Source of the DNA: Polyodon spathula
Lineage: Eukaryota > Chordata > Actinopteri > Acipenseriformes > Polyodontidae
NCBI RefSeq assembly: GCF_017654505.1
Contig: NC_054540.1
Span: 44,190,054-44,254,053, forward strand
Direction of reading: 5' to 3'
DNA: 64,000 nucleotides
Shown: piece after piece, positions 12,915-23,330 of the stretch
How the letters are laid out: each line of letters opens with the position of its first letter
Position numbering within the stretch: position 1 is the first letter of the stretch
Program-made: the position numbers and the translations under genes
The notes under the pieces: model-generated
The model's input: the letters and a program-made list of their open reading frames with translations, nothing else
What the model was told of the DNA's origin: nothing
The model's database searches: none

Positions 12915-13809
12915 CTAGGCTGCTACTGGCCATGCTGTCAGCAGACGTGCTGGCAGTGGGGTGAATCTTTTCTCCCGCTGTACCACTGGCAACAGAAATG
13001 CTGCCAATTGTGCGGCTGTCAGCAGACGTGCTGACAGCTCCCAGACTGAATCCTTCAGCCGGTGCAAGTCCAGCAGCGGAAAAGCTGCTGGGGTTGGTTG
13101 TCTCCAGACTTCCCCCAAGATCTCACGCAGCGAAACTGCTGCAGGGGAAGGTGGTCTCCTGACCTCTCCCCTCTTCTTCATAGCCAGCAGCTGCCTCTGG
13201 TGGGCCTCCGGCCACACTGACCCCTGTGGCCAAGCAGGGCTGACGGAGATCCCCTGGCGAAGCAGTTCCAGCAGCCCCAGGTGAAGCAAAGCGGCTGGCA
13301 ACCCCAGGCGATGCGGAGCAACAGGCAACCCCAGGCGAAGCGGAGCAACAGACAACCCCAGGCTATGCGGAGCAAGACAACCCCAGTCGATGCCAGGCAG
13401 GCATCCTTGGGCAAAGCGAGGCGAGGGGAGTCAGGACAAGCTGGGGTGCGGGTTTTAGCCCACTTCTTGGCCACTGCAGCCAGGCGGTTTTTCCTAGTGC
13501 TTCCCTCAGCAGTTTATGCACAGGCTGCTGAGGACCGCCAGCATCTAGTCCTGGTCTTTCTGGTGAAGAGAGAGGCAGCTCCTGCTCCTCTTCCCCTGAT
13601 GGTGATGGAGACAAAGGCAGCTCCAACTCCTCTCCTCGTGATGGTGGGGGAAGTGATACCAGCAGGCATTCATCCGCTGCTGGTGGGGGAAGTGATACCA
13701 GCAGGCATTCACCCTCTGCTGGTGGACAGGGACCCAGCAGGCATTCACCCTCTGCTGGTGGATGTTGTGGATGCAGAGGAAGCTCCTGCTGCTCTGCTCC
13801 TCACGGTGG
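12915..13809 (-). pseudogene. gag-like 3' part of the non-autonomous LTR element
   Basis: Minus-strand frames here read as proline-, leucine- and glutamate-rich sequence with short tandem units (the pattern CWVPVHQQRVNACW/YHFPHQQRMNACW in one frame, SPSGEEEQELPLSSP in another), followed by a stretch including EAHQRQLLAMKKRGEVRRPPSP. Frame changes break the protein. A tandem 39-42-bp unit (GGGGAAGTGATACCAGCAGG on +) is repeated at about 13645-13750. I recognise the style from fish LTR elements but cannot name the protein family. It is dead. Confidence 0.5.
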
Positions 13810-13814
13810 AGGTG

Positions 13815-14416
13815 TGTAATAAAAAAAAGTGTGTTCTAGAAAGTTCTGTGCCCTTGCCCTATAATAACCCCGTATCTTATATAACTTGTTTTTGTCACGC
13901 TTATATAACTTGTTTTTGTTAGAATGTTCTGGGGAAAGGGATGGTTTATTCAGAGGGCCGAGCCTCGAGGGAGTGATCTGGCCAATTACTCTTTCGCACG
14001 CAAAAGCCTAACTTGGTAAGTGATAAAGGACAGGGTTCTCCCCTGCTTTGATGAGAGTCAGCTGTGAGGATTAGCGCGCAGTCCTGCTCGGTAATTTCTT
14101 GGAGACAGCTGCTTTCTCTTACCAGGGTCGAAGGGCTCTCCCTATCCGCTTGGAAGGGTAAGAATTAGTTCAGTTGCGTCTCATGGATTGTATTGATCTG
14201 TGATTAATATAATCTTTGTATGTAACCTTGTTGGGTTGTGTCCTGTTAGGGATATCGTTATTCGCAGTATAGCATCTGTGTATGTAACTGTGTGTGTGTG
14301 TGTGTGTGTGTGTGAAATAATAAAGGACCTTTTAAAATTACTCTGTGAAGTAATTGTCTTATTTACTTCCACATCAACTTCCTTTTAAATTTAAAGTAAT
14401 TAAATTTCACACAACA
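13815..14416 (+). mobile_element. Solo LTR nested in the gag-like region, 5-bp target duplication
   Basis: The 602-bp segment begins TGTAATAAAA and ends CACACAACA. It is flanked by AGGTG at 13810-13814 and 14417-14421, and it interrupts the tandemly repeated proline-rich gag segment, which resumes on both sides. A polyadenylation-type AATAAA lies near 14317, downstream of a (GT)n run. A solo LTR arises by recombination between the two LTRs of a full element. No internal sequence remains. Confidence 0.85.
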
Positions 14417-15077
14417 AGGTGGCAGAGGCAAAGGCAGCTCCTGCGGCGTGTAGTCTCCTGGCGGAGGAGGTGGGAGCGGTGTGTAGTGTACCCTTATTAC
14501 AGGGGACTGGTGCAGCTCTCCCTCACTTGCAAGGGACTGGTGCGGCTCTCCCTCACTGGCAGGGGACTGGTGTGGCTCTCCCTCACTGGCAGGGGAAGTT
14601 GATGGAGGCAGAGGAAGCACCTGCTCCTCTCCCCCAGGTGGTGACGGTGGGGGAAGTGATTCCAGCAGGCACTCACCCTCTGCTGGTGGAGATGGGGTCA
14701 GCAGGCATTCTTCCTTTGCTGGTGGAGATGGGGTCAGCAGGCATTCTTCCTCTGCTGGTGGAAGTGGGAACAGCTCCCTCTCAGGCTTTGGATTCCTGTG
14801 GTCCCCCCTGTCTGGACGCTGGACTTTCGTGGTCCCCCCATCTGGGCACTGGAGACACTGCTGCCTGGGCTGCTGTTCTGTTTATAGCTGCCTCCAGGTA
14901 GCAGAGGACCAACTCCACACCTTCCGCTAGGGAGTTTTTGGTGTGTTCCCTCTCATACGCCTGCCATCGCTCCCTGCCCATCAGCCATAGGACCCTGATG
15001 GCTATGGCCATGGACTGGGCCTCCAACCCAGCATTGTCCTAGATCTAGTCCCTCAGCCTGACGGCGTCTTCTGACAT
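14417..15077 (-). pseudogene. gag-like 5' part of the non-autonomous LTR element
   Basis: The minus-strand start at 15077 reads MSEDAVRLRD and is followed by two in-frame stops close together. The frame then continues as a helical segment (about 15026-14840) with AIAIRVLWLMGRERWQAYERE and LVLCYLEAAINRTAAQAAV. After that come proline-rich tandem repeats of the type HQSPASEGEP (14620-14480) and of the type ILPLLVEMGSAG on the opposite strand. No zinc knuckle was seen. The early stops make this copy non-coding. Probable role in the element: capsid-like protein (inference). Confidence 0.55.
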
Positions 15078-15160
15078 TTTTTTTTTTTTTTTTTAAACAA
15101 GAAACTGCGGTTCCTGCTCTGGTGTCTCAGAGGCGCTGGTAATCCCACGATGACACCAAG

Positions 15161-15273
15161 TCTCACAAAGATGGTTGTAGTGGGTGACGTCAGACCAGAA
15201 ACAGGAACCAGGTTTCGCTCAGCATTTAATGAATGAACAGAACAGTAAATAAAAAGTATATTATGATATTTTA

Positions 15274-15342
<69 letters not shown>

Positions 15343-15654
15343 TTAATTATTAACTATTAACTATTATTATTATTATTATTATAACCTCCATCTCCAATCC
15401 CGTTCTCCACTCACCGAACACACAACCCCGAGTGAGTGAAAACATGCAGCTGTATCGAGACTCGACTGCTAATCAATCATTCAATTGGAGTCACGGTACT
15501 CTGCTGTGCAATCCTCATGCCTAAATACAAATATACATTTTAAACACTTGTGTTACACAGACCCATTTATATCCCGTGTACCAATGACTATACACCAACA
15601 TTAACACACAACATATAACACAAAATACTCACAGGGGCGTGGCACTTTGCCACA
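15161..15654 (-). repeat. 5' LTR of the non-autonomous element
   Basis: 494 bp, homologous to 12147-12781, with a (TTA)n expansion at about 15276-15342 and again at 15364-15382. It directly abuts the duplicated target ATCCC on the right. Confidence 0.9.
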
Positions 15655-15699
15655 ATCCCATAACAATGATTTGGTGGCCATCTTCGAATTGAAAGGGAC

Positions 15700-15700
15700 C

Positions 15701-15736
<36 letters not shown>

Positions 15737-15790
15737 CTGCAGTAGCGGGACTATTAACACAAACACAGAACTGGAGTAAGGGCTGGGAGA
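15700..15790. repeat. Short outlier of the CA/CTGCAG satellite
   Basis: (CA)n followed by AGCTGCAGTAGCGGGACTAT and TAACACAAACACAGAACTG. It matches the diverged edge of the 8.07-10.11 kb array (compare GAGCTGTAGTAGCAGGATGA at about 8045), placing satellite on both sides of the DIRS/LTR nest. Confidence 0.7.
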
Positions 15791-15987
15791 GCATGGGTCA
15801 GTGTAACATTTAAAATAAATAAATAATGACTAAATGAAGCCTGCTTATTCCATTAAAACATATAATAGTTTGAACAGTAAAGAGCCATTTACAACAAGAG
15901 TTTAAAACGTTTAATGTATTAAACAGATTCACAGGCTTACTAACTTGGCTTGTGTTTTTCAGGCACAATAAATGCAGATCGAACTTG

Positions 15988-16125
15988 CATCAAAAACAGA
16001 AGCCAAGTTAGTAGAAACAATTGGGGCAACCTTGACCCCCACCGCTTTTACAGTTGTGTCTATTTGCTTGGTGCTGGCCAAGGTTGCCCCAATTGTTTCT
16101 TCTAACTTAGCTTGTGTTTTGATAT
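15988..16125. repeat. Fold-back sequence with about 50-bp arms
   Basis: The left arm 15988-16036 (containing AAACAATTGGGGCAACCTTG) is the near-perfect reverse complement of 16076-16125 (containing CAAGGTTGCCCCAATTGTTT), with a loop of about 39 bp. A third, shorter inverted copy of the outer part of the arm lies at 15938-15959 (ACTAACTTGGCTTGTGTTTT). No family recognised. Confidence 0.8.
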
Positions 16126-16316
16126 CTACACTTTTTAAATGGCTGGGCACTTCCGATAACTTGCTTCTGATAACCAAGGTGTTTTGGTTTCAGATTAAGT
16201 ATATAATAAAGAAATGCATAAATCAAAGAATGTTGGGAAATCGCTCTTACCAACAAAGCATTGCACTGTCGACTAGGACTAGACAGACCGTGCCAAGTGG
16301 GCTGCAGGTGGAGAGA

Positions 16317-16815
16317 GCCCTGAGAGTGAGGCTTCCCAGGGCAGGCAGCATTGGAGAAAGCACTGACAGTGAGGCTGCCCAGAACTGACAGCATTGGAGA
16401 CAACACTGACAGTGAGGCTGCCCAGAACAGCCAGCATTGAAGACAGCACTGAGAGTGAGGCTTCCCAGGACAGACAGCATTGGAGAAAGCACTTAGAGTG
16501 AGGCTGCCCTGGTCAGGCAGCATTGGAGACAGCACTGACAGTGAGGCTGCCCAGAACAGACAGCATTGGAGACAACACTGAGAGTGAGGCTGCCTAGAAC
16601 AGCCAGCATTGAAGACAGCACTGAGAGTGAGGCTTCCCAGGACAGACAGCATTGGAGAAAGCACTGAGAGTGAGGCTGCCCTGGTCAGGCAGCATTGGAG
16701 ACAGCACTGAGAGTGAGGCTGCCCTGGTCAGGCAGCATTGGAGACAGCACTGAGAGTGAGGCTGCCCAGAACAGACAGCATTGGAGACAACACTGAGAGT
16801 GAGGCTGCCCAGAAA
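16317..16815. repeat. 43-bp minisatellite, about 11-12 copies, with higher-order structure
   Basis: The unit is GACAGCATTGGAGACAGCAC followed by TGAGAGTGAGGCTGCCCAGAACA. Variants (GCCTTGGTC-type versus CCCAGAACA-type ends, GAAGACAG versus GGAGACAG) recur in the same order at 16430-16530 and 16601-16700, suggesting block duplication. A minus-strand frame of 185 codons stays open across the array; it is a repeat artefact. Confidence 0.9.
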
Positions 16816-16819
16816 AGTT

Positions 16820-18250
16820 ATTGTGTTTTTTTTTTTTTATATTCTTTATATTCTTTGTATGAATTCTGATTGTTTTGTAATAATTGTGATTTTGTGTATC
16901 ACAGTCTTTATCAGATACACAGATATATTGAATGAATCCTGTTTCTCACAAGAGACAGGCTGTGGAGCTGCAGATTGCATTGCAGCTTCTCAATCTGCTG
17001 GGGGATCTTTTCAGCTGCAATACAACACTGATCGCAATATTAGATAGTTCCCTTCCAGTCTCTTTACATATTACATTAGGATATGTTGCTAATATACACA
17101 GGCTGTAAGAAATGCTTTTGAAAGCTCAGGAAAACCAGACCAAACAGTGGTGTTCCCCGGGATTCATTGTAGTAGGTATTTGAACATGAGCTAGATTACA
17201 CTGTAGAACGCTGGTTAAATCTGTTTGTCTTCAACCCATCTGTAGAACCATTTTGAAAATGCCACCATAAACCACTAATAGAAAAACATGATCTGGTTCC
17301 CAAGCCAGGTATAGCATAAATGTAAAAGCTGTACCAAACTTTTAAATTCAAACTTGGTAGCGCTTTAAAAAAGTACAATATGATTGTCCTGTACTACCAA
17401 CAATAAAATAACAAATGAACCAGAAGACCGGGGCACACTGGGGATGGGTGTACTGGAGAGAAAGTGCAGATTCATCTGTTCTCGAATGGCACCTACAGCT
17501 TGGAGAACTGAATCACAGCCTCTTAGAGACGAAGCCTGCATTTCACAAGTGCTGTATGCAGGCTTCCCCTAAACAGACTTCTACCAAATTATACTGTAGA
17601 CTGCTAAGAGTAAAACCTCAGAACAAGTGTATAAACCCCCTTAAAGAAATATCATCAATAGCCTTTGCTCTTTGTCTGATGCTGGGAGAATAGTAACACA
17701 TGGTTGTGTGCCCAGCTTGTTCACAATGCTGCAGCAAGAGTTCTCATTAAAACAAAGAAACACATTCACCTAGATTGGCATCTTGTATGCTGGCTTCCTG
17801 CACAATTTAGAATTGCTTACGATTTTGTTGTAACCTTGAAGTGTAGTTCAGGGGGCAGGAGCTAGGGCTCCTATCCTTGTTCTGCCCTGTCAAAATATCT
17901 GTCAATCTTCCCTCCCCCACTCTGCTACTCCACCTCTGCAATGATAAAGTGAAGCTCACTTCTCAACCTTAGAGGCCCAACCATACCAGCTTTATCCTCT
18001 GCAAGCCAGAGGGGCCCCCCAGCAAAAACTATCCTACCTATCTTTGGTTACTTTTTCCACTGCTCACTCTATTCGTCTTCACCCATGCCAGTCTCCCGCT
18101 CCGGAGAGCAAAGCCTATGTCAGTTACTGTATTTAACATCTATATTATACATCTATATTTGTAGCCTGCTGTAGCCTGTTTAAAATGAAACATTCACAGC
18201 ATTTGATGGTATTGAGATCAAATGAGAAACCTGCACGTCAAGCTTGTCTG
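16820..18250. other. No recognisable feature
   Basis: Mixed-composition intergenic sequence. I find no convincing coding block, RNA gene or repeat boundary. Confidence 0.5.
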
Positions 18251-18253
18251 AGC

Positions 18254-19773
18254 CACTGGACAAAGTGTTTCACTCCTTAGGATTTTCACATCTTTCAAAC
18301 CTAAAATGTTATTAGATCTTAATCTAAGTCCTAATAATAGATACAGATAACCTGATTAAACAAATGACACAAAACATGATACTTTTTCAACATTTACTTA
18401 TCCACAAATGATTCAACATTCAATATCTATGTGTAAAAAAGTATGTGCCTTTAGATTAAGTAACTGGTGGCACCACCTTGAGTAGCAATTACTTCAACTA
18501 AGCATTTCCTGTAACTGTTGGTCAGTCTCTGACATTGGTTTTGAGGAATTTTGGCCCATTCCTCCTTACAGAACTGCTTCAACTCAGTGACATTTGAGGT
18601 CTTCCTTGCATGGACAGCTTGCTTCAGGTCCTGCCACAACATTTTGATGGAGTTTAGGCCATTCTGAAACACAGAATTTCTTCTTCTGCAGCCATTTTTT
18701 TTATAGATCTGCTTGTATGTTTAGAATCATTGTCTTGCTGTAACACCCACTCCTCTAGAATCTTCTGATAAAATGCAGAATTCATGGTTGTGTCAATGAT
18801 GGCAAGCCATCCAGGTCCTGAGGCAGCAAAGCAGCCTCAAATCATCACACTCCCACCACTATGCTTGACGGTTGGGATGAGGTTCGTCTGTTTGAATTGC
18901 ATTGTTTGGTTTTCGCCAATGATAATGTTTCTCATTGAGGCCAAAAAGTTCTACCTTTGACTTATCTATCCAGAGAACATTATTACAGACGTCTTGTGGA
19001 TCACCTATGTGCTCTTTGGCGAACTTCAGACGGGCAGCAATGTTCTTTTTAGAGAGCAGTGGTTTCCTCCTGGCTAACCTTCCATGAACACCATTCTTGT
19101 TCAGTCTTTTTCTGATAGTTGAGTCATGAACACTCACATTAGCCAAGGCGAGAGTGGCCTGCAGATCCTTGGATGTTACTCTGGGGTTCTTGGAGAGATT
19201 CTGGTAAGACAACCCCTCCTGGGTAGAGTGACTGTGGTCTTGAACTTTCTTCATTTGTAGTCTATCTGTCTGACAATGGATTGGTGGAGCCACAAATCCT
19301 TAGAAATTGTTTTGTAACCCTTTCTAAACTCATCTGAACATCAATAACTGTTTTTCAGAGGTCCTCAGAGATTTCTTTTGATCGTGGCATGATGTGTTTC
19401 CACACACCTGTATGGTGAAGACCAAACTCACAAAGTTTCTTCTCTTCATATGGGGTGGGGCCTCCCAAACTCACCCCTAAATATCTACCTAATTATTAAA
19501 ACACCTGATTCTAATTATCGCCTTAACTGAGCTGATAAAACCAGGGGTTCACTTACTTTTTCATATAAACTGAATCCTAATTACTCATTGTTTGTCTAAT
19601 TCATCCATCATTTTGTTTGAAAAGACATGGAATTGGTTAATATAAACCCAAGGGCTCAGCTTCACCAAACTCCACACCTGTCTGTCCTGTTTTGTGTTGC
19701 TGCCTGTTTCTGGACTGACGTCACCCACTGCAGCCGTCTTTTTGACAGGGGTTCACAAACTTTTTCTCGGCAC
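18254..19773 (-). mobile_element. Tc1-like DNA transposon, inactivated
   Basis: The ends CACTGGACAAAGTGTTTCAC (18254) and GTTCACAAACTTTTTCTCGG...CACTG (to 19773) are inverted relative to each other and of Tc1 type. At about 1.52 kb the length is normal for the family. The minus-strand transposase starts near 19390 (MPRSKEISEDL) and is broken by stops and frameshifts. The HTH and DDE parts can be followed through 19293-18859 (SNNVLWIDKSKVELFG, with the first catalytic Asp) and about 18745 (QQDNDSKHT, with the second). The third catalytic block, normally SPDLNP, is replaced by a damaged join near 18665. The outer right segment (about 19660-19755) is unlike a plain Tc1 end; see findings. Confidence 0.85.
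18451..19390 (-). pseudogene. Tc1 transposase pseudogene
   Basis: The longest intact block is 19293-18859. It includes a second helix-turn-helix (LANVSVHDSTIRKRLNKNG) and the start of the DDE core (WIDKSKVELFG). The tail block 18672-18451 has the usual end of the fold (IKMLWQDLKQAVHARK). The enzyme would cut and paste the element at TA sites, but loss of the SPD block and several stops rule out activity. Confidence 0.85.
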
Positions 19774-19784
19774 TGTGTGTGTGT

Positions 19785-19868
<84 letters not shown>
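19774..19868. repeat. (GT)n-(TA)n compound microsatellite
   Basis: A GT run to about 19818 is followed by a TA run to 19868, directly abutting the Tc1 end. The position is consistent with growth from the TA target site. Confidence 0.9.
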
Positions 19869-19871
<3 letters not shown>

Positions 19872-19967
19872 ATAGTGAAAGCCCTTTTGCCAAAGATCCA
19901 TGCACAAGATTTGGGGTGTTTAAAGCCGTTTACAGGTTGCAAAGCACAGACAAAAAGATTGACAAAT

Positions 19968-20370
19968 TGTGACAGAAAGACAATGATTCTTGGTGGTAAA
20001 TATTCCTCTCGACCTGCGAGGGTGCTAAGTAATGGGAACAGAATAATCTGACTATGTGACCTGACATTTCGTTCTGAGGGTTAAAAAGAAGTTGGTCATG
20101 TAGAAAAGAGACGGAGCTTTGGTACACTAACTCATTGTCCAGAGGGCAAATGATGTGGCAGCTGCAGATCATAAAAAGCAGCTCCAATTGTTTCCCAAGG
20201 GGTCATGACAGATGGTATAAATAAGGGGGCGAAGCAATGTTATCTGTTCCTTCATTTTTGTTGATTAATAAGTGACCTGGAAGGACCTGTATTTGTGTGG
20301 TGAATAATCGGGAGTGTTTGTTTTGTTCTGTCTATTGTTGTTTGTAATAACTAGATGGCTAACACGTTCC
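19968..20370 (+). repeat. 5' LTR of the + strand gypsy element
   Basis: Matches 29456-29872 over about 400 bp, including GACCTGGAAGGACCTGTATT and the CGGAGCTGTC(A/G)CCAGAGG block, after which the two copies diverge. The 5' LTR probably lost its terminal part. A TATA-like TATAAATA lies near 20217. Confidence 0.8.
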
Positions 20371-20374
20371 GGAG

Positions 20375-21169
20375 CTGTCACCAGAGGCTGCGGAGAGATG
20401 GAGAGAGGAGCGATACATGGCGTTGGTGGAGAAAGTCGGTCTGACGGTCCAGACCGTGGTACCAACGGTACCCGCGATAATGGTCCCAAAGGCACGGGCA
20501 ATGAGGATGACCCCGAAGCTACACCGACTCAACATCATGGGGGAAACGGACAGGGTGGGATTCCAGGAGTACCTAAGATCTCCAGGTACATGCCCGTGTG
20601 GTTGCACAGCAGTTGTGTAACCACATGGTGCACTGGCTAAGCCCCGTCCAGAAAACTGGTCTGCAAATAGGTGAAGCCATAGCAGTGTAGCAATTCTGCC
20701 ATGTGTTCGGCGCCAAAACCCAGGTTTGGATACAGCACCAGAACCGCCACCCTGTGAGCAGTAATAAAACTGGCAGAGGATTTTGAGGACTCACTAGTCT
20801 CAGCCCACACCAACCTGGCCACAGCTCCTGTCCACCAAAGCAGCTGCACACCTCTTCCTCTCTCTGCTCCACCTACAACACCAGGACTGAGACCTCCTAG
20901 ATCTCTGGCCCCAATGGGCAACCTTGCCTCCTCTTCATGGAGGTTAACATTGGCCCCCAGCAGGAGTAAAGCTGCTACCCCGGTCCAGTTGTCATACCAG
21001 CAACAAGACAAATGTGTAACCAATGTTCCTTCCTTCTCCCCAATCTGTTTTAGATGCAACCAACAGGGGCACCAGGCCAAGTCATGCCCATTAGCAATGG
21101 AGTGTGACATGGCAGCGTGCAATTGGGCACCTGGAGCGGGTAAGCGTGGGGAAAATGGTCAAGAGGGGC
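20375..21169 (+). pseudogene. gag of the + strand gypsy element
   Basis: Plus-strand reading in shifting frames gives a capsid-like part (about 20417-20780) and a CCHC zinc knuckle near 21040-21095 (CFRCNQQGHQAKSCP, spacing C-x2-C-x4-H-x4-C), followed by MECDMAACN, the same tail as in the - strand element. The protein packages element RNA. It is broken by frameshifts and is cut off at 21169 by the insertion of the - strand element. Confidence 0.75.
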
Positions 21170-21917
21170 TGAGGCAAAGTGGTTTGTAGTGCTCCGGTGT
21201 ATAGGTGATTTGAGGTACTCCAACAAAGGACAAACGCAAAGTTTACTGGTCAGGTTTCTTTTAATGCCCTTTTAAATCGGGTTTCAAATAATAAAGGTGG
21301 CTCTACCCAGCAATGGGTATTGCCAGCAAAAACTGGACTCAAAATAATAAAGCTGGTTCTACCCAGCAATGGGTATTACCAGCTACAAAACAAAGGGGTT
21401 GCAGTCCCGAAATAATAACCACAGAAAACATGTCTCCAAACTGGATGCTCTGGTGCAGGTGCGGTGCTCTGATTGCTGGTGCTCGTGCGCGTTCAGATCT
21501 GGGCTTCTCGCTGCAGCTCCAGCTTCGTATCAGCCGTCTGGCAAAACAAACACAACACTTCTCAATGAACCCACACTTCCAACCATTCCGTCCTTGTTCC
21601 ATCCTTGTCTCCTCCCATTAACCACAACAAAGGAGCCGATTACAGCGTCACGTTCCCCTAAAGTACCCTAAGCCCCGCCCCCTCCGATAGCTAGTTCAAT
21701 CACGTCTCCTCCAATTCATGACTGAAACTTCGCTCACCGTACTAGGGCGATGACTCCAGGTACCGTAACGCCGTCCTCTTCCTGAATGGCCGGCTCCCGA
21801 CTGTCCCTGGGATGAACTGCCCAACCATTCAGTAAGAAGCCCGCAGCTCCTGTTGTACAGTGCCCTCACCGGTCGAGAGGGAGATTGTTGATTTGGATTC
21901 ATTCGCTCTCCGTCACA
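21170..21917 (-). repeat. 3' LTR of the - strand gypsy element
   Basis: 748 bp, matching 25086-25823 almost base for base. It includes a local tandem duplication (CTACCCAGCAATGGGTATTG... and CTACCCAGCAATGGGTATTA...). Confidence 0.9.
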
Positions 21918-22557
21918 TATCCCACCACTCAGAGTGGAGCCGAAGGAACACTCGGCTGAATCTACCTTACCCATTACACCCCCCTCCCGGGAAAAGTAAT
22001 TCGCATTTTGATGATCTTTCCCTGCACGGTGTGTCATGAAATACATGAAGGGTTGCAGTGCCAGATACCACCGAGTTATCCGGGCATTGCTATCTTTCAT
22101 CGTGCTTAAACCATCTGAGTGGGGCGTGGTCAGTGACAAGATTGAATGAATGACCCAAGAGGTAATAGCGTAAGGTCTGAGTGGCCCATTTAATGGCCAG
22201 ACATTCCTTTTCTATGACGGAGTAGTTGCGCTCCCGAGGGAGCATTTTCTTGCTTATGTAGAGGATGGGGTGTTCTACTCCGTCGACCTGCTGGGACAAG
22301 ACTGCCCCCAGAACAGCAAGCGTCGGTGTGGAGGAGGAATTCCTTATCAAAATCTGGTGTGATCAGGGCGGGGGCTCGGCAGAGTCATTGCTTAATGGTA
22401 TCAAAGGCCCCCTGACATTCCCCTGTCCATTTGATTAAATTTGGTGCACTCTTTTTAGTGAGGCTCACTAGAGGGTTTACCACTGTGGCGTACTCGGAGA
22501 TGAATCGACGGTAATAACCGTCCAACCCCAAGAGAGACCTCACCTGGGACTTGGTTT
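21918..22557 (-). pseudogene. RT tail and RNase H of the - strand gypsy element
   Basis: From 22557 downward the minus strand reads KTKSQVRSLLGLDGYYRRF (end of the reverse transcriptase thumb), then the RNase H core (LLHTDAC, the first catalytic Asp region; [27 protein letters not shown]), and finally a tail running into the LTR (ending GGICDGE). Stops and frameshifts occur near 22390 and 22080. In the family this degrades RNA of the RNA/DNA hybrid. Position directly before the LTR is the unusual feature. Confidence 0.8.
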
Positions 22558-23330
22558 TCAGGATTGCTGCGTCCGCGGTTGTCGGCCGTACAGGAGCTCA
22601 AACAGGGAGAACCCTGTTGAACTCTGTGGCACCTCTCTCACTGCAAAAAGGAGGTAGGGGAGAAGCGATGCCCAATGTTTTTGCTCTTGATTCACAAATC
22701 GTCTCAGCATCTGCTTTAATGTTTGATTAAAACGTTCCACCAAACCGTCCGACAGTGGGTGATAAACAGATGTCCGGATGGGATGTATTTTTAATATTTG
22801 ATACACCTGCTGTAGCGTTCGAGACAGAAAGTTAGTCCCATGGCCAGTCAGTATTTCTTTGGGGATCCCTACTCTCGACATAATCTGTACTAGTTCTTTG
22901 GCTATTGCAGCAGCACTAGTGGACCTCAATGGAACTGCCTCTGGGTATCGCGTTGCATAATCCACCACTACTAATATATGCGTATACCCAGAGTCAGAAG
23001 GTAGCAAAGGGACAAATATGTCCATTGCAATGCGCTCAAAGGGAGTGGAAATGATTGGCAGTGGGACCAAAGGAGCGGGGCGCACTCGACCCGGCGTTAT
23101 TCGCTGGCAGTCTGGGCATGTGGCTACATATTTCAACACTTCATTATGAAGTCCTACCCAATAAAATCAAGCCAATATGCGTTCCCTCGTCTTGTCGGCT
23201 CCCAAGTGTCCTGCAAAGGGGATGTCATGCGCCAGCCTCATGACCTCAGGCTGACACGACAGGGGAACCATCAATTGCGTTACAGGCTGTCCTGTGCCCG
23301 TGGCAGGGTTTACCCTATACAGTAATTGCC
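22558..23330 (-). pseudogene. Integrase of the - strand gypsy element
   Basis: The HHCC zinc domain (AHDIPFAGHLGADKTRERIL, then CPDC) spans 23250-23105 with one in-frame TGA at the W/Y-rich junction (about 23173). The DDE core follows, with MDIF (first Asp), HILVVVDYATRYPEA, then LTGHGTNF and DGLVERFNQTLK (the Glu). The second catalytic position, normally TDxG, is a glycine, so this copy could not catalyse integration. The protein is truncated after LLYGRQPR, where it is fused to the RT tail by deletion. Confidence 0.85.

Larger units (their letters stand above)
12147..15654 (-). mobile_element. Non-autonomous LTR retrotransposon (gag-like only), with 5-bp target duplication
   Basis: Two direct repeats, 12147-12781 and 15161-15654, start TG and end CA and are flanked by the 5-bp duplication ATCCC (12142-12146 and 15655-15659). 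On the minus strand the 5' LTR is the right-hand copy. A purine tract (GGGGGGTATA) lies just inside the 3' LTR. The internal region carries a gag-like reading frame but no protease, reverse transcriptase or integrase, so the element depended on another element's enzymes. It is interrupted by a solo LTR at 13815-14416. The LTRs differ in length: the right copy lacks two internal blocks and has an expanded TTA microsatellite. Confidence 0.9.
10133..15703 (-). mobile_element. Decayed DIRS element split by a nested LTR retrotransposon
   Basis: The DIRS pol remnant (10133-11196), the 5' region (about 11200-12146) and a short end segment (15655-15703) appear to be one minus-strand element. The evidence for joining 12146 to 15655 is the 5-bp duplication ATCCC flanking the inserted LTR element. 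The final segment (CTTCGAATTGAAAGGGACC) resembles DIRS terminal repeats as I remember them. The reverse transcriptase core is missing between RNase H and the 5' region, and no matching terminus is seen at the 10133 end. The outer flanks on both sides are CA-rich satellite of the same type, so the element probably landed in that array. Boundaries are approximate. Confidence 0.5.

Noticed and set aside
13281..13922. 213-codon plus-strand frame with PAGIHPLLV repeats
   Set aside because: It lies antisense to the gag-like region and runs into the solo LTR at 13815. The minus-strand reading fits the LTR orientation better.
16107..16664. 185-codon minus-strand frame of GSLTLSAVFNAGC-like repeats
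   Set aside because: It is the 43-bp minisatellite read across; 43 is not a multiple of three and the frame stays open only because the unit lacks stops.
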